This document shows positions 50,624-63,000 of a stretch of DNA of 64,000 bases, one piece after another. Every line of letters starts with the position of its first letter. Position 1 is the stretch's first letter. The notes under the pieces were generated by a model. It was not told where the DNA came from, did not search any database, and worked only from the letters and a program-made list of their open reading frames with translations. Position numbers and translations under genes: made by a program. Source of the DNA: Pseudomonas chlororaphis subsp. aurantiaca (GTDB taxonomy: Bacteria; Pseudomonadota; Gammaproteobacteria; Pseudomonadales; Pseudomonadaceae); assembly GCF_013466605.1 (NCBI RefSeq), contig NZ_CP059162.1:6138001-6202000 (forward strand), written 5' to 3'.

Positions 50624-50815
50624 TTACTTACCTGCCTGCTGGTTGAGCACAGTCTTCACGCGAGCGATGTCACGCTTAACTTGCGAGAGCAGATGAGACT
50701 GCCCCAACTGGCCAGTTGCCTTCTGCATACGCAGATTGAACTGGTCGCGCAGCAGGCCGAGCAGTTGCTCGTTCAGCTGCTGTGCGGATTTTCCACGAAG
50801 TTCATTCGCTTTCAT
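50624..50815 (-). CDS. rpmC: 50S ribosomal protein L29
   Basis: The 63-residue start [20 protein letters not shown] is preferred over a GTG one codon earlier. The two-helix protein ends with [19 protein letters not shown] and lies at the tunnel exit, where SRP and trigger factor dock with L23. Its ATG overlaps the rplP stop by one base, so translation is coupled. Confidence 0.97.
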   Translation of the reverse strand: MKANELRGKSAQQLNEQLLGLLRDQFNLRMQKATGQLGQSHLLSQVKRDIARVKTVLNQQAGK

Positions 50816-51228
50816 CACATCACCGTCCGTTTAACAAAGGAGGTGGCGAGCGGCAGCTTTGCAGCAGCCAGGGCGAAAGCCTCACGCGCCAGCTCTTCAG
50901 AAACACCCTCGATTTCATACAGGACTTTGCCTGGCTGAATCTGGGCAACCCAGTATTCGACGTTACCCTTACCTTTACCCATCCGAACTTCGAGTGGCTT
51001 CTTGGAAATAGGCTTGTCCGGGAATACACGGATCCAGATCTTGCCGCCACGTTTTACGTGACGGGTCAGAGCACGACGCGCTGACTCGATCTGACGAGCG
51101 GTGAGACGACCACGAGCAACAGACTTCAGCGCGAACTCGCCGAAGCTGACTTTGCTACCGCGCAACGCCAGACCACGGTTGTGGCCGGTCATTTGCTTGC
51201 GGAACTTCGTACGCTTTGGTTGCAACAT
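50815..51228 (-). CDS. rplP: 50S ribosomal protein L16
   Basis: The 137-residue protein begins [20 protein letters not shown] and includes [20 protein letters not shown] and [20 protein letters not shown], the L16 core near the A-site tRNA elbow. The conserved Arg in the RMGKGKG loop is the site hydroxylated by YcfD/RoxA-type oxygenases in other bacteria. It overlaps rpmC by one base and follows rpsC by 12. Confidence 0.98.
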   Translation of the reverse strand: MLQPKRTKFRKQMTGHNRGLALRGSKVSFGEFALKSVARGRLTARQIESARRALTRHVKRGGKIWIRVFPDKPISKKPLEVRMGKGKGNVEYWVAQIQPGKVLYEIEGVSEELAREAFALAAAKLPLATSFVKRTVM

Positions 51229-51240
51229 TTGGCGTACCCC

Positions 51241-51927
51241 TTACTTAGCAGCTTTTTTACGAGGCGCTGGTGCTTGTGGCTTCAGCTCTTCTTGGCGACC
51301 ACCAATTACTTCGCCTTTAAAGATCCAAACCTTCACACCGATCACACCGTAAGTGGTGTGAGCTTCGTAGGTGGCATAGTCGATATCGGCACGCAGGGTG
51401 TGCAGTGGCACACGACCTTCGCGATACCATTCAGTACGTGCGATTTCAGCACCGCCGAGACGACCGCTCACTTGGATTTTGATGCCTTTGGCACCAATGC
51501 GCATGGCGTTCTGTACTGCGCGTTTCATAGCGCGACGGAACATTACACGGCGCTCCAGCTGCTGAGCTACGCTCTGGGCAACCAGCATACCGTCGAGCTC
51601 CGGCTTGCGGATCTCTTCGATATTGATGTGCACAGGCACACCCATTTGCTTGGTCAGGTCCTGACGCAGTTTCTCAACATCTTCACCTTTCTTGCCGATC
51701 ACGATGCCGGGACGAGCGGTGTGGATGGTGATGCGTGCAGTTTGAGCCGGACGATGGATATCGATACGGCTTACGGACGCGCTTTTTAGTTTGTCTTGGA
51801 GATACTCACGCACATTCAGATCTGCGAGCAAATAGTCCGCATAAGTCCGACCGTCTGCGTACCAGACGGAGGTGTGCTCCTTGACGATTCCCAGGCGAAT
51901 GCCAATGGGATGTACTTTCTGACCCAT
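51241..51927 (-). CDS. rpsC: 30S ribosomal protein S3
   Basis: The 228-residue start [20 protein letters not shown] is the family N-terminus; the longer frame overlaps rplV. The KH domain carries the RNA-binding loop [15 protein letters not shown], and the C-terminal domain [20 protein letters not shown] lines the mRNA entry channel. It follows rplV by 13 bases in the S10 operon. Confidence 0.98.
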   Translation of the reverse strand: MGQKVHPIGIRLGIVKEHTSVWYADGRTYADYLLADLNVREYLQDKLKSASVSRIDIHRPAQTARITIHTARPGIVIGKKGEDVEKLRQDLTKQMGVPVHINIEEIRKPELDGMLVAQSVAQQLERRVMFRRAMKRAVQNAMRIGAKGIKIQVSGRLGGAEIARTEWYREGRVPLHTLRADIDYATYEAHTTYGVIGVKVWIFKGEVIGGRQEELKPQAPAPRKKAAK

Positions 51928-51940
51928 CTCTTCGACTCCG

Positions 51941-52273
51941 TTACTTGTCAGCAACCTTGACAGTGATATGGCAAGACCGCTTGACGATGCGATCAGCACG
52001 GCCTTTGGCACGTGGCATGATGCGCTTCAGCGAACGCCCTTCGTTGACGAAAACGGTGGAGACCTTCAGGTCATCAACGTCTGCGCCTTCGTTATGCTCG
52101 GCGTTGGCTACGGCCGACTCCAGCACTTTCTTCATGATCTCGGCGGCTTTCTTACTGCTGAAAGCCAACAGGTTGAGCGCTTCGCCCACCTTCTTCCCGC
52201 GGATCTGGTCGGCGACCAAGCGGGCTTTCTGGGCGGAGATTCGAGCGCCCGACAACTTAGCGGCTACTTCCAT
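51941..52273 (-). CDS. rplV: 50S ribosomal protein L22
   Basis: The 110-residue protein has the globular part ([20 protein letters not shown]) and the beta-hairpin that narrows the exit tunnel ([20 protein letters not shown]), the site of macrolide-resistance changes, apparently wild type here. It sits 13 bases after rpsS. Confidence 0.98.
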
Positions 52274-52286
52274 CGTTCCTTACCCC

Positions 52287-52562
52287 TTAACGCTTGGCTT
52301 TCTTGTCAGCCACGTGCCCGCGATATGTACGGGTACCGGCGAACTCGCCCAGTTTGTGGCCGACCATGTCTTCGTTCACGAGAACTGGAACATGCTGACG
52401 ACCGTTATGCACAGCAATGGTCAGACCGACCATTTGTGGCAGGATCATGGAACGGCGCGACCAGGTCTTAACTGGTTTGCGATCGTTCTTTTCCGCCGCC
52501 ACTTCGATCTTCTTCAGTAGGTGAAGATCAATAAAAGGACCTTTTTTCAGAGAACGTGGCAC
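52287..52562 (-). CDS. rpsS: 30S ribosomal protein S19
   Basis: The 91-residue protein begins [20 protein letters not shown] and contains [20 protein letters not shown] and the terminal [21 protein letters not shown]19 binds S13 in the 30S head and contacts the 50S subunit. It follows rplB by 16 bases. Confidence 0.98.
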   Translation of the reverse strand: MPRSLKKGPFIDLHLLKKIEVAAEKNDRKPVKTWSRRSMILPQMVGLTIAVHNGRQHVPVLVNEDMVGHKLGEFAGTRTYRGHVADKKAKR

Positions 52563-52578
52563 TGTCGTATCCCTCTAT

Positions 52579-53403
52579 TTACTTGCGACGACGGACGATC
52601 ATTTTGTCGGTACGCTTATTACCACGAGTCTTCGCGCCCTTAGTCGGGAAGCCCCATGGCGATACCGGATGACGACCACCAGAGGTACGACCTTCACCAC
52701 CACCATGTGGGTGGTCAACCGGGTTCATGGCAACACCACGAACGGTTGGGCGAACGCCACGCCAGCGTTTGGCACCAGCTTTACCCAGCGAACGCAGGCT
52801 GTGCTCGGAGTTCGAGACTTCGCCCAGGGTCGCACGGCATTCAGCCAGGACTTTACGCATCTCACCAGAACGCAGACGCAGGGTCACGTAGACACCTTCA
52901 CGAGCGATCAGCTGAGCCGAAGCACCAGCGGAACGAGCGATTTGCGCGCCTTTACCTGGCTTCAGTTCGATGCCGTGTACGGTGCTACCAACTGGAATGT
53001 TACGCAGTTGCAGAGCGTTGCCCGGCTTGATCGGCGCCAGGGCGCCTGCGATCAGCTGGTCGCCAGCGCTCACGCCTTTAGGGGCAATGATGTAGCGACG
53101 CTCGCCGTCTGCGTACAGCAGCAAAGCGATGTGAGCAGTACGGTTTGGATCGTATTCGATACGCTCGACAGTGGCAGCGATGCCATCTTTGTCGTTGCGA
53201 CGGAAGTCGACCAGACGGTAGTGCTGCTTATGACCACCACCAACGTGACGAGTGGTAATGCGGCCATTGTTGTTACGACCACCAGACTTCGATTTCTTCT
53301 CGAGCAGCGGTGCGTGAGGAGCGCCTTTATGCAGCTCCTGGTTGACCACCTTGACCACAAAACGGCGGCCAGGGGAAGTCGGTTTGCATTTAACGATTGC
53401 CAT
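52579..53403 (-). CDS. rplB: 50S ribosomal protein L2
   Basis: The 274-residue protein has the OB and SH3-like domains and the near-terminal [20 protein letters not shown], including the catalytic-centre-proximal His region. L2 is needed for subunit joining and peptidyl-transferase activity. It follows rplW by 14 bases. Confidence 0.98.
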   Translation of the reverse strand: MAIVKCKPTSPGRRFVVKVVNQELHKGAPHAPLLEKKSKSGGRNNNGRITTRHVGGGHKQHYRLVDFRRNDKDGIAATVERIEYDPNRTAHIALLLYADGERRYIIAPKGVSAGDQLIAGALAPIKPGNALQLRNIPVGSTVHGIELKPGKGAQIARSAGASAQLIAREGVYVTLRLRSGEMRKVLAECRATLGEVSNSEHSLRSLGKAGAKRWRGVRPTVRGVAMNPVDHPHGGGEGRTSGGRHPVSPWGFPTKGAKTRGNKRTDKMIVRRRK

Positions 53404-53417
53404 GATGCACCCCTTCC

Positions 53418-53717
53418 TTACTCAGCACTGCTGCTGAAATCGAGATCTTGGCCTGGCTGAAGGGAGATAACTGCCTTCTTCCAGTCATTACGCTTGCCCA
53501 GACCGCGAGCGGTACGCTTGCTCTTACCCAGAACATTCAGGGTAGTAACGCGTTCCACTTTCACGCTGAACAGGCTTTCGACGGCCTTCTTGATTTCCAG
53601 CTTGGTTGCATCAGTAGCAACCTTGAAAACGAACTGGCCTTTCTTGTCTGCCAGAACCGTAGCCTTCTCGGAAACGTGCGGGCCAAGCAGAACTTTAAAT
53701 ACGCGTTCCTGGTTCAT
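53418..53717 (-). CDS. rplW: 50S ribosomal protein L23
   Basis: The 99-residue protein begins [20 protein letters not shown] and shows [20 protein letters not shown], the L23 core at the tunnel exit where trigger factor and SRP bind. Its ATG overlaps the rplD stop by four bases, coupling the two. Confidence 0.98.
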
Positions 53718-54316
53718 CCCAGCAGCTCCTCGAATTTCTTCACGGCCGACACAGTGATCAACACTTTGTCGTATGCGATCAGACTAACTGGATCGGAACC
53801 TTGCACGTCACGTACATCAACGTGTGGCAGGTTACGAGCAGCCAGGTACAGGTTCTGATCAACAGCGTCAGACACGATCAGAACGTCGGTCAGACTCATG
53901 TTGTTCAGTTTGCCCAGCAGATCTTTGGTTTTCGGAGTTTCAACAGCGAAATCCTGAACCACGACCAGACGATCAGTACGCACCAGCTCAGCAAGGATGG
54001 AACGCATTGCTGCGCGATACATCTTCTTGTTCAGCTTCTGGGAGTGATCCTGTGGACGAGCTGCGAAAGTGGTACCGCCGCCACGCCAGATTGGGCTACG
54101 GATAGTACCGGCACGAGCGCGGCCAGTACCTTTCTGACGCCATGGGCGCTTGCCGCCACCGGAAACGTCGGAACGGGTCTTTTGCTGCTTGCTACCTTGA
54201 CGGCCGCCGGCCATGTAGGCCACGACTGCTTGGTGAACCAGCGTCTCGTTGAATTCGCCGCCAAATGTCAGTTCGGAAACTTCGATCGCTTGAGCGTCAT
54301 TTACATTTAATTGCAT
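53714..54316 (-). CDS. rplD: 50S ribosomal protein L4
   Basis: The 200-residue protein includes the extended tunnel loop ([25 protein letters not shown] region, about 58-82) and the globular [20 protein letters not shown] part. In E. coli L4 also represses the S10 operon through its leader. It overlaps rplW by four bases and follows rplC by 12. Confidence 0.98.
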
Positions 54317-54328
54317 GTCAGCTTCCCC

Positions 54329-54964
54329 TTAACCGCGAGCCTTGGCCGCCGGACGTACAACCAGGTTGCCGCCAGTAGCGCCAGGAACAGCACCCTTGAC
54401 CAACAACAGATTGCGTTCAGCGTCGACGCGCACTACTTCCAGGGACTGCACGGTCACGCGCTCAGCGCCCATATGACCGGACATTTTTTTGCCCTTGAAT
54501 ACACGACCAGGAGTCTGGCACTGGCCAATAGAGCCCGGGACGCGGTGGGAAACGGAGTTACCGTGGGTGTTATCTTGACCGCGGAAATTCCAACGCTTGA
54601 TGGTACCGGCGAAGCCTTTACCTTTCGACTGACCGGTAACGTCTACCAGTTGGCCAGCTGCGAAGATTTCTGCATTGATCAGATCGCCAGCTTGGTACTC
54701 GCCTTCTTCAAGACGGAATTCCCAAACACCACGACCGGCAGCAACGTTCGCTTTAGCGAAGTGACCTGCTTGAGCAGCAGTCACGCGCGAAGCACGACGC
54801 ACACCTACAGTGACTTGCACTGCACGATAGCCATCGGTTTCTTCAGTTTTGAACTGGGTGACGCGATTCGGCTCGATCTCAATGACCGTGACCGGAATGG
54901 AGACACCTTCTTCGGTGAAAATACGGGTCATACCGCATTTACGACCGACTACACCAATAGTCAT
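54329..54964 (-). CDS. rplC: 50S ribosomal protein L3
   Basis: The 211-residue start [20 protein letters not shown] was chosen over an 11-residue longer frame because it is the conserved L3 N-terminus. [20 protein letters not shown] and [20 protein letters not shown] form the loop reaching the peptidyl-transferase centre, with the Gln modified by PrmB in E. coli. It follows rpsJ by 80 bases. Confidence 0.98.
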   Translation of the reverse strand: MTIGVVGRKCGMTRIFTEEGVSIPVTVIEIEPNRVTQFKTEETDGYRAVQVTVGVRRASRVTAAQAGHFAKANVAAGRGVWEFRLEEGEYQAGDLINAEIFAAGQLVDVTGQSKGKGFAGTIKRWNFRGQDNTHGNSVSHRVPGSIGQCQTPGRVFKGKKMSGHMGAERVTVQSLEVVRVDAERNLLLVKGAVPGATGGNLVVRPAAKARG

Positions 54965-55044
54965 GTTGTAAACCTCATGAGTGTACGGGGCTTTCACCCG
55001 CTATGGCCGCCCATTTCAGAGCGTTACACGACTAAGACCGAGTC

Positions 55045-55356
55045 TTAGCCGAGGCTGATCTGCACTTCCACACCTGCCGCAAGATCAAGCTTCATAAGTG
55101 CATCAACGGTTTTATCCGTTGGCTGGACGATGTCCAGTACGCGCTTATGAGTACGGATCTCGTACTGGTCACGCGCGTCTTTGTTGACGTGCGGGGAGAC
55201 CAGAACGGTGAACCGCTCTTTACGGGTAGGCAGTGGAATAGGACCACGCACTTGAGCACCAGTACGTTTCGCGGTTTCCACGATTTCCTGGGTGGATTGG
55301 TCGATCAGGCGATGGTCGAAAGCCTTCAACCTGATACGGATTTGCTGATTTTGCAT
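55045..55356 (-). CDS. rpsJ: 30S ribosomal protein S10
   Basis: The 103-residue protein begins [20 protein letters not shown] and has [21 protein letters not shown]10 also acts as NusE in antitermination. It is the first gene of the S10 operon, with its own promoter 65-90 bases upstream. The intervening leader contains a small hairpin CGGGCG-CAATA-CGCCCG (55388-55404), much shorter than the E. coli L4-responsive leader. Confidence 0.98.
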
Positions 55357-55419
55357 TGGATTTCAGACTCCAGGCTGCTATTCCCACCGGGCGCAATACG
55401 CCCGTTAAAAGGAGGCGCA

Positions 55420-55448
55420 ATTCTATAGACGGTCCCACAGAGTGTCAA
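55420..55448 (-). promoter_or_regulatory. Promoter of the S10 operon
   Basis: On the minus strand TTGACA and TAGAAT are separated by 17 bp, directly downstream of the tuf terminator and upstream of rpsJ. This is a near-consensus sigma-70 promoter. Confidence 0.85.
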
Positions 55449-55455
55449 CCCAATA

Positions 55456-55483
55456 AAAAAGCCCCCGCAAGCGGGGGCTTTTT
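55456..55483. terminator. Terminator after tuf
   Basis: GCCCCCGC and GCGGGGGC are perfect 8-bp arms with an AA loop; A6 and T5 runs on either side make it effective on both strands. It separates the str operon from the S10 operon. Confidence 0.94.
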
Positions 55484-55496
55484 CATGAGTCGTCGA

Positions 55497-56690
55497 TTAC
55501 TCGATGACTTTGGCCACGACGCCAGCGCCGACGGTACGACCGCCTTCACGGATAGCGAAACGCAGACCATCTTCCATCGCGATGGTTTTGATCAGAGTGA
55601 CAGTCATCTGGATGTTGTCACCTGGCATTACCATTTCAACGCCTTCTGGCAGCTCGCAGTTACCAGTCACGTCAGTAGTACGGAAGTAGAACTGTGGACG
55701 GTAGCCCTTGAAGAACGGAGTATGACGGCCACCTTCTTCTTTGCTCAGAACGTACACCTCAGCGGTGAACTTGGTGTGCGGCTTAACGGTACCTGGCTTA
55801 ACCAGAACCTGGCCACGCTCAACGTCGTCACGCTTGGTGCCACGCAGCAGAACGCCGCAGTTCTCGCCAGCACGACCTTCGTCGAGCAGTTTGCGGAACA
55901 TTTCAACGCCGGTGCAGGTGGTTTTCTGAGTTTCGCGCAGACCAACGATCTCAACTTCTTCCTGGATGCGAACGATACCACGCTCAACACGACCAGTTAC
56001 CACGGTGCCACGACCGGAGATCGAGAACACGTCTTCGATAGGCATCAGGAACGGCTTGTCGATAGCACGCTCTGGCTCTGGAATGTAGGTATCCAGAGTT
56101 TCTACCAGCTTCTTAACAGCGGTAGTGCCCATTTCGTTGTCGTCTTGGCCGTTCAGAGCCATCAGAGCCGAACCGATGATGATTGGAGTGTCATCACCTG
56201 GGAAGTCGTAAGTGCTCAGCAGATCGCGCACTTCCATCTCAACCAGCTCCAGCAGCTCAGCGTCGTCAACCATGTCAGCCTTGTTCAGGAAGACAACGAT
56301 GTACGGAACGCCCACCTGACGGGACAGCAAGATGTGCTCACGAGTTTGTGGCATCGGACCATCGGCAGCCGAGCAAACCAGGATCGCGCCGTCCATCTGG
56401 GCAGCACCAGTGATCATGTTTTTGACGTAGTCGGCGTGACCTGGGCAGTCAACGTGCGCATAGTGACGAATGTTCGAGTCGTACTCTACGTGCGCGGTGT
56501 TGATGGTGATACCACGAGCCTTTTCTTCCGGGGCGCTGTCGATCTTGTCGAAATCAACGCGAGCCGAACCGAAAACCTCGGAGCAAACACGAGTCAGAGC
56601 AGCGGTCAGAGTAGTTTTACCGTGGTCAACGTGACCGATGGTGCCAACGTTGACGTGCGGTTTGTTACGTTCAAATTTTTCTTTAGCCAC
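55497..56690 (-). CDS. tuf: Elongation factor Tu
   Basis: The 397-residue GTPase has G1 [10 protein letters not shown] (about 19-28), G3 DCPGHADY, G4 NKADMVD (Ala in place of the Cys of E. coli) and GSALMAL, followed by the two beta-barrel domains ending [14 protein letters not shown]. It brings aminoacyl-tRNA to the ribosome. It is the last gene of the str operon, 30 bases after fusA. Pseudomonads usually have a second tuf copy elsewhere, so tufA/tufB naming is left open. Confidence 0.98.
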   Translation of the reverse strand: MAKEKFERNKPHVNVGTIGHVDHGKTTLTAALTRVCSEVFGSARVDFDKIDSAPEEKARGITINTAHVEYDSNIRHYAHVDCPGHADYVKNMITGAAQMDGAILVCSAADGPMPQTREHILLSRQVGVPYIVVFLNKADMVDDAELLELVEMEVRDLLSTYDFPGDDTPIIIGSALMALNGQDDNEMGTTAVKKLVETLDTYIPEPERAIDKPFLMPIEDVFSISGRGTVVTGRVERGIVRIQEEVEIVGLRETQKTTCTGVEMFRKLLDEGRAGENCGVLLRGTKRDDVERGQVLVKPGTVKPHTKFTAEVYVLSKEEGGRHTPFFKGYRPQFYFRTTDVTGNCELPEGVEMVMPGDNIQMTVTLIKTIAMEDGLRFAIREGGRTVGAGVVAKVIE

Positions 56691-56720
56691 GACAGTGAAC
56701 CTCTTGCCTAAAGGGCTGGA

Positions 56721-58847
56721 TTAGCCTTGTTTTTTAACGAGTGCTTCGACGATATTCGACGGAGCTTCGGCGTACTTGGAGAACTCCATGGAGTAGCTCG
56801 CGCGACCCTGGGACATGGAACGAACGTCGGTCGCATAACCGAACATTTCACCCAGCGGCACTTCAGCACGGATAACCTTGCCAGAGACCGAGTCTTCCAT
56901 ACCCTGGATCAGACCACGACGACGGTTCAGGTCACCCATCACGTCACCCATGTAGTCCTCAGGGGTTACTACTTCAACCTTCATGATCGGCTCAAGAACT
57001 ACGCCCTTGCCCTTCTCACGCAGCTGCTTGGTCGCCATGGAGGCCGCTACCTTAAACGCCATCTCGTTAGAGTCGACGTCGTGGTAGGAACCATCAAACA
57101 CGGTAGCCTTCAGGCCGATCAGCGGATAGCCGGCGACAACGCCGTTCTTCATCTGCTCTTCGATACCCTTCTGGATTGCCGGGATGTATTCCTTCGGAAC
57201 CACACCACCAACGACCTCGTTGGCAAACACCAGACCTTCAGTGATATTGCCTTTTTCGTCGACGTCTGCCGGAGCAAAACGGATCCAGCAATGACCGAAC
57301 TGGCCACGACCGCCGGATTGACGAACGAACTTACCTTCAACTTCACAGCCGACGGTGATCTTCTCGCGGTAGGAAACCTGCGGTTTACCGATGTTGGCTT
57401 CTACGTTGAATTCACGACGCATACGGTCAACAAGGATATCCAGGTGCAGCTCACCCATACCCGAAATGATGGTCTGACCGGTTTCTTCGTCAGTCTTGAC
57501 GCGGAACGACGGGTCTTCCTGAGCCAGCTTACCCAGAGCAATACCCATCTTCTCCTGGTCAGCCTTGGTTTTCGGCTCTACAGCAACCGAAATCACCGGC
57601 TCAGGGAAGTCCATACGCTCAAGGATGATCGGCTTGTCGATATCGCAAAGCGTGTCACCGGTAGTGACGTCTTTCATACCGATCAGAGCAGCGATGTCAC
57701 CTGCACGCACTTCTTTGATCTCTTCGCGCTGGTTCGCGTGCATTTGCACCATACGACCAACACGCTCCTTCTTGCCCTTGACCGAGTTGATCACGGAGTC
57801 GCCGGAGCTCAGGAAACCCGAGTAAACGCGAACGAAGGTCAGAGTACCCACGAACGGGTCGGTGGCAATCTTGAACGCCAGAGCCGAGAACGGCTCGTTG
57901 TCGTCAGCGTGACGCTCGTCAACAATTTCGTTGTCGTCGGTACTGTCCGGATGAACGCCCTTGATCGCAGGGATCTCGGTCGGAGCCGGCAGGAAGTCGA
58001 TGACAGCATCGAGAACCAGCGGAACGCCCTTGTTCTTGAACGAGGAACCGCAGACAGCCGGAACGATCTCGCTGGCCAGGGTGCGCGCACGCAGGCCTGC
58101 CTTGATCTCTTCGACGGTCAGCTCACCTTCTTCAAGGTACTTGTTCATCAGCTCTTCGTTGGCTTCAGCAGCAGCTTCAACCATGTTGGAGCGCCACTCG
58201 TTAGCCAGGTCCAGCATATCGGCAGGAATTTCTTCCTCGCGATAGGTAGTACCCTTGTCGTCGTCGTTCCAGTAGATAGCCTTCATCTTGATCAGATCGA
58301 TCTGACCTTCGAAGTTATCTTCCGCACCGATCGCCAGTTGAACTGGAACCGGGGTGTGACCCAGACGGTTTTTGATCTGGGAAACAACGCGCAGGAAGTT
58401 GGCACCAGCACGGTCCATCTTGTTCACGTAAACAACACGTGGAACGCCGTATTTGTTGGCTTGACGCCATACGGTTTCGGACTGAGGCTCAACACCGGAA
58501 GTACCGCAGAACACCACGACCGCGCCGTCGAGTACGCGCAGCGAACGCTCTACTTCAATGGTGAAGTCTACGTGGCCCGGGGTATCGATAACGTTTACAC
58601 GATAGTTATCGTATTGGCCGCGCGAACCTTTCCAGAAGGTAGTTACAGCAGCAGAGGTAATGGTGATACCACGTTCCTGCTCCTGCACCATCCAGTCGGT
58701 GGTAGCAGCGCCGTCATGCACCTCACCCATCTTGTGGCTGAGACCTGTGTAGAACAGGATCCGCTCGGTAGTGGTAGTCTTGCCCGCGTCAACGTGGGCA
58801 CAGATACCGATGTTACGGTAGCGGTTGATTGCTGTAGTACGAGCCAT
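56721..58847 (-). CDS. fusA: Elongation factor G
   Basis: The 708-residue GTPase begins with [20 protein letters not shown] and has the EF-G domains I-V, including [30 protein letters not shown] and the domain IV segment [20 protein letters not shown]. It moves tRNAs and mRNA during translocation and, with RRF, recycles ribosomes. It sits between rpsG and tuf in the str operon. A 712-codon open frame on the opposite strand is a codon-bias shadow. Confidence 0.98.
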   Translation of the reverse strand: MARTTAINRYRNIGICAHVDAGKTTTTERILFYTGLSHKMGEVHDGAATTDWMVQEQERGITITSAAVTTFWKGSRGQYDNYRVNVIDTPGHVDFTIEVERSLRVLDGAVVVFCGTSGVEPQSETVWRQANKYGVPRVVYVNKMDRAGANFLRVVSQIKNRLGHTPVPVQLAIGAEDNFEGQIDLIKMKAIYWNDDDKGTTYREEEIPADMLDLANEWRSNMVEAAAEANEELMNKYLEEGELTVEEIKAGLRARTLASEIVPAVCGSSFKNKGVPLVLDAVIDFLPAPTEIPAIKGVHPDSTDDNEIVDERHADDNEPFSALAFKIATDPFVGTLTFVRVYSGFLSSGDSVINSVKGKKERVGRMVQMHANQREEIKEVRAGDIAALIGMKDVTTGDTLCDIDKPIILERMDFPEPVISVAVEPKTKADQEKMGIALGKLAQEDPSFRVKTDEETGQTIISGMGELHLDILVDRMRREFNVEANIGKPQVSYREKITVGCEVEGKFVRQSGGRGQFGHCWIRFAPADVDEKGNITEGLVFANEVVGGVVPKEYIPAIQKGIEEQMKNGVVAGYPLIGLKATVFDGSYHDVDSNEMAFKVAASMATKQLREKGKGVVLEPIMKVEVVTPEDYMGDVMGDLNRRRGLIQGMEDSVSGKVIRAEVPLGEMFGYATDVRSMSQGRASYSMEFSKYAEAPSNIVEALVKKQG

Positions 58848-58877
58848 AAAGCCCTCGCAAAATGAATGATGCCGATA

Positions 58878-59348
58878 TTAGAAGCGGTAGTGCGAGAAAG
58901 CCTTGTTGGCTTCAGCCATACGGTGTACGTCTTCACGCTTCTTAACTGCAGCACCTTTGCCTTCGGCAGCGTCCAGCAGTTCGCCAGCCAAGCGCAGAGC
59001 CATAGACTTCTCGCCGCGCTTACGGGCGAAGTCTACCAACCAGCGCATTGCCAGAGCGTTACGACGGGACGGACGAACTTCGACCGGAACCTGGTAAGTA
59101 GCACCGCCAACACGGCGCGACTTCACTTCGACCAGCGGAGCGATGGCGTCGAGAGCTTTCTCGAAGATTTCCAGGGGATCGCTGTTCTTGCGTTCTTTAA
59201 CTTTTTCCAGCGCGCCATAAACGATACGCTCGGCAACGGCTTTCTTGCCGCTTTCCATTACGTGGTTCATGAACTTGGCGAGGATCTGGCTTCCGTATTT
59301 CGGATCGTCCAGAATCTCACGTTTGGCTGCTACGCGACGTCTTGGCAT
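58878..59348 (-). CDS. rpsG: 30S ribosomal protein S7
   Basis: The 156-residue protein begins [20 protein letters not shown] and has [20 protein letters not shown] with the beta-hairpin that reaches the E-site. In E. coli S7 also represses the str operon by binding between rpsL and rpsG; here that gap is 110 bp, enough for such a structure. It precedes fusA by 30 bases. Confidence 0.98.
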   Translation of the reverse strand: MPRRRVAAKREILDDPKYGSQILAKFMNHVMESGKKAVAERIVYGALEKVKERKNSDPLEIFEKALDAIAPLVEVKSRRVGGATYQVPVEVRPSRRNALAMRWLVDFARKRGEKSMALRLAGELLDAAEGKGAAVKKREDVHRMAEANKAFSHYRF

Positions 59349-59458
59349 GATAAGCCCTCAAACGGTCTTCAGGTTAGCTCGGGACAGTTGATCCAAAGGA
59401 CTCGTGCCCGACCTTACTCTTATCGACTCAATAAAATAATTAACTGCAAAACGGCCGA

Positions 59459-59830
59459 TTACTTCGGACGCTTGGTACCGTACTTCGAACGACCTTGGTT
59501 ACGACCTTTAACGCCGGAGGTATCCAGGGAGCCGCGAACGGTGTGATAACGAACACCTGGCAAGTCTTTTACACGACCGCCGCGGATCAGTACCACGCTG
59601 TGCTCTTGCAGGTTGTGGCCTTCACCACCGATGTACGAGGAAACCTCGAAACCGTTGGTCAGACGCACACGGCATACTTTACGCAGTGCCGAGTTAGGTT
59701 TTTTCGGCGTAGTGGTATACACGCGAGTGCACACGCCACGACGTTGCGGGCAGTTCTGCAGCGCAGGCACGTCGGATTTCTCGACGATACGCTTACGCGG
59801 CTGACGTACCAGCTGGTTGATAGTTGCCAT
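59459..59830 (-). CDS. rpsL: 30S ribosomal protein S12
   Basis: The 123-residue protein has [20 protein letters not shown] with Lys43 and [13 protein letters not shown] with Lys88, the two positions changed in streptomycin-resistant strains; both are wild type. S12 monitors codon-anticodon pairing at the A site. It is the first gene of the str operon, with a near-consensus promoter about 75-105 bases upstream. Confidence 0.98.
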
Positions 59831-59905
59831 CTACTAGCTCCACTGTTGTCTTTCGACATAAACAAAATGGCAGGGCGCAAGCCCCACCAAATTTAGGGGT
59901 ACAAG

Positions 59906-59934
59906 AGTCTAAAGAGGATCTTGCCCCCAGTCAA
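59906..59934 (-). promoter_or_regulatory. Promoter of the str operon (before rpsL)
   Basis: On the minus strand TTGACT and TAGACT are separated by exactly 17 bp, in the 200-bp gap between rpoC and rpsL. I see no clear rpoC terminator in the same gap, so read-through from rpoBC may also contribute. Confidence 0.85.
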
Positions 59935-60030
59935 GGCAAGGCCCCGGCCTCCCCGATCAGCGAACCCCGACAAAATCGTCTTGATTCGTGAGCGGAAAAG
60001 CCAGGGCCCTATCTCAATCTACTGCAGACC

Positions 60031-63000
60031 TCAGTTACCGCTGGAGTTCAGCGCTTCGGTCAGTGCAGCTTCAACTTCACTTGCGCTTACGCGCAGAGGC
60101 TTGTCGGCATCACGACGACGCTTACGCTCGCTGTGATACGCCAGGCCGGTACCAGCCGGGATCAGGCGACCCACGACCACGTTTTCTTTCAGGCCGCGCA
60201 GGTAATCGCGCTTGCCGGTTACCGCCGCCTCGGTCAGTACGCGAGTGGTCTCTTGGAAAGAGGCCGCCGAGATGAACGATTCGGTCGACAGCGACGCCTT
60301 GGTGATACCCAGCAGAACGCGGGTGAACTTGGCGACAAACTTGTCTTCGGTGTTCAGACGCTCGTTCTCTACCAGTACGTGAGTCAGTTCCATCTGGTCG
60401 CCCTTGATGAAGCTGGAATCGCCGGATTCAGCGATCTCAACCTTACGCAGCATCTGACGCAGGATGGTCTCGATGTGCTTGTCGTTGATCTTCACGCCTT
60501 GCAGACGGTAAACGTCCTGGATCTCGTTCACGATGTACTTGGCCAGCGCACTCACACCCAGCAGACGCAGGATGTCATGTGGATCGCTTGGACCGTCGGA
60601 GATAACTTCGCCGCGGTTTACCTGTTCGCCTTCGAAGACGTTCAGGTGGCGCCACTTCGGAATCAGCTCTTCGTACGGATCGCTACCGTCGTTCGGGGTA
60701 ATGACCAGACGGCGCTTGCCTTTGGTCTCTTTACCGAACGCGATGGTGCCGCTGACTTCAGCCAGGATCGAGGCCTCTTTCGGACGACGAGCTTCAAACA
60801 GGTCGGCAACACGCGGCAGACCACCGGTGATGTCACGAGTCTTCGAAGTTTCTTGCGGAATACGAGCGATAACGTCACCGATCGCGATCCGCGCACCGTC
60901 CGCAACACCGACCAGGGCGTTGGCTGGCAGGAAGTACTGAGCCGGTACGTCGGTACCTGGCAACAGCAGATCCTTACCATCGTCACCCACCATCTTCACT
61001 GCAGGACGGATGTCCTTACCTGCAGCCGGACGGTCTTTGGCATCGAGCACTTCAATGTTGGTCATACCGGTCAATTCGTCAGTCTGACGCTTGATCGTGA
61101 TGCCTTCTTCCATGCCCACATAGGTCACGGTACCTTTCATTTCGGTAACGATTGGGTGGGTGTGCGGATCCCACTTGGCCACGATAGAGCCAGCGTCGAC
61201 CTTGTCACCCTCTTTAACCGAAATCACAGCACCGTACGGCAGCTTGTAACGCTCGCGCTCACGACCGAAATCGTCAGCAATCGCCAGCTCACCGGAACGG
61301 GACACAGCAACCAGATGACCATCCACTCGCTCAACGTGCTTCAGGTTGTGCAGACGGACGGTACCGCCATTCTTCACCTGAACGCTGTCGGCCGCGGAGG
61401 TCCGACTTGCCGCACCACCGATGTGGAACGTACGCATCGTCAGCTGGGTACCCGGCTCACCGATGGACTGAGCAGCGATAACGCCGACAGCTTCACCGAT
61501 GTTCACCTGGTGACCACGAGCCAGGTCGCGACCGTAGCACTTGGCGCAAATACCGTAGCGGGTTTCGCAACTGATCGGCGAACGCACGATCACTTCGTCG
61601 ATGCTGTTCAGCTCGATGAACTCAACCCACTTCTCGTCGACCAGAGTGCCGGCAGGAACGATGACGTCCTCGGTACCTGGCTTGAATACGTCACGAGCAA
61701 TAACACGACCCAACACGCGCTCACCCAACGGCTCTACAACGTCGCCGCCTTCAATGTGCGGAGTCATTACCAGGCCGTGTTCGGTGCCACAGTCGATCTC
61801 GGTTACAACCAGATCCTGCGCCACGTCTACCAGACGACGAGTCAGGTAACCGGAGTTCGCAGTTTTCAACGCGGTATCCGCCAGACCTTTACGAGCACCG
61901 TGAGTCGAGATGAAGTACTGGAGTACGCTCAGACCTTCACGGAAGTTCGCAGTAATCGGCGTTTCGATGATGGAACCGTCCGGCTTGGCCATCAGGCCAC
62001 GCATACCGGCCAGCTGACGAATCTGTGCTGCGGAACCCCGCGCACCCGAGTCGGCCATCATGTACATCGAGTTGAAGGATTCTTGCTCGACTTCGTCGCC
62101 GTGACGGTCGATGACCTTCTCTTTCGAGAGGTTGGCCATCATCGCCTTGGAGACTTCGTCGTTCGCTTTCGACCAAAGGTCGATCACTTTGTTGTACTTC
62201 TCGCCCTGGGTTACCAGGCCGGAGGCGTACTGGCTCTCGATCTCTTTCACTTCGTCGGTGGCAGCACCGATGATGCGGGCTTTTTCATCCGGGATAACGA
62301 AGTCGTTAACACCGATGGAAACGCCGGAAATGGTCGAGTAGGCAAAACCGGTGTACATCAACTGGTCAGCGAAGATCACGGTCTCTTTCAGACCAACCAC
62401 GCGGTAGCACTGGTTGATCAGCTTGGAGATCGCCTTCTTCTTCATCGGCAGGTTGACGACGTCGTACGACAAACCTTTTGGCACAACCTGGAACAACAGC
62501 GCACGGCCGACAGTGGTGTCGACGATACGAGTGTTGGTCACGCTGCCGCCATCACGATCGTTGACGGTTTCGGTGATCCGCACCTTGACCTTGGCATGCA
62601 GTGCGGCTTCGCCGGCACGGAACACACGGTCAACTTCCTGCAGATCCGCGAACACGCGACCTTCGCCCTTGGCGTTGATCGCTTCACGCGTCATGTAGTA
62701 CAGACCCAATACAACGTCCTGCGACGGAACGATGATTGGCTCACCGTTGGCTGGCGACAGGATGTTGTTGGTCGACATCATCAACGCACGCGCTTCCAGC
62801 TGGGCTTCCAGTGTCAGCGGTACGTGCACGGCCATTTGGTCGCCGTCGAAGTCGGCGTTGTACGCGGCACAGACCAGAGGGTGCAGCTGGATAGCCTTAC
62901 CTTCGATCAGTACTGGTTCAAACGCCTGGATACCCAGACGGTGAAGGGTCGGTGCACGGTTGAGGAGCACTGGGTGTTCACGAATCACTTCGGCGAGAAC

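Noticed and set aside
56727..58865. 712-codon open frame antisense to fusA
   Set aside because: EF-G is unmistakable on the other strand; codon bias of a highly expressed gene leaves the opposite frame free of stops.
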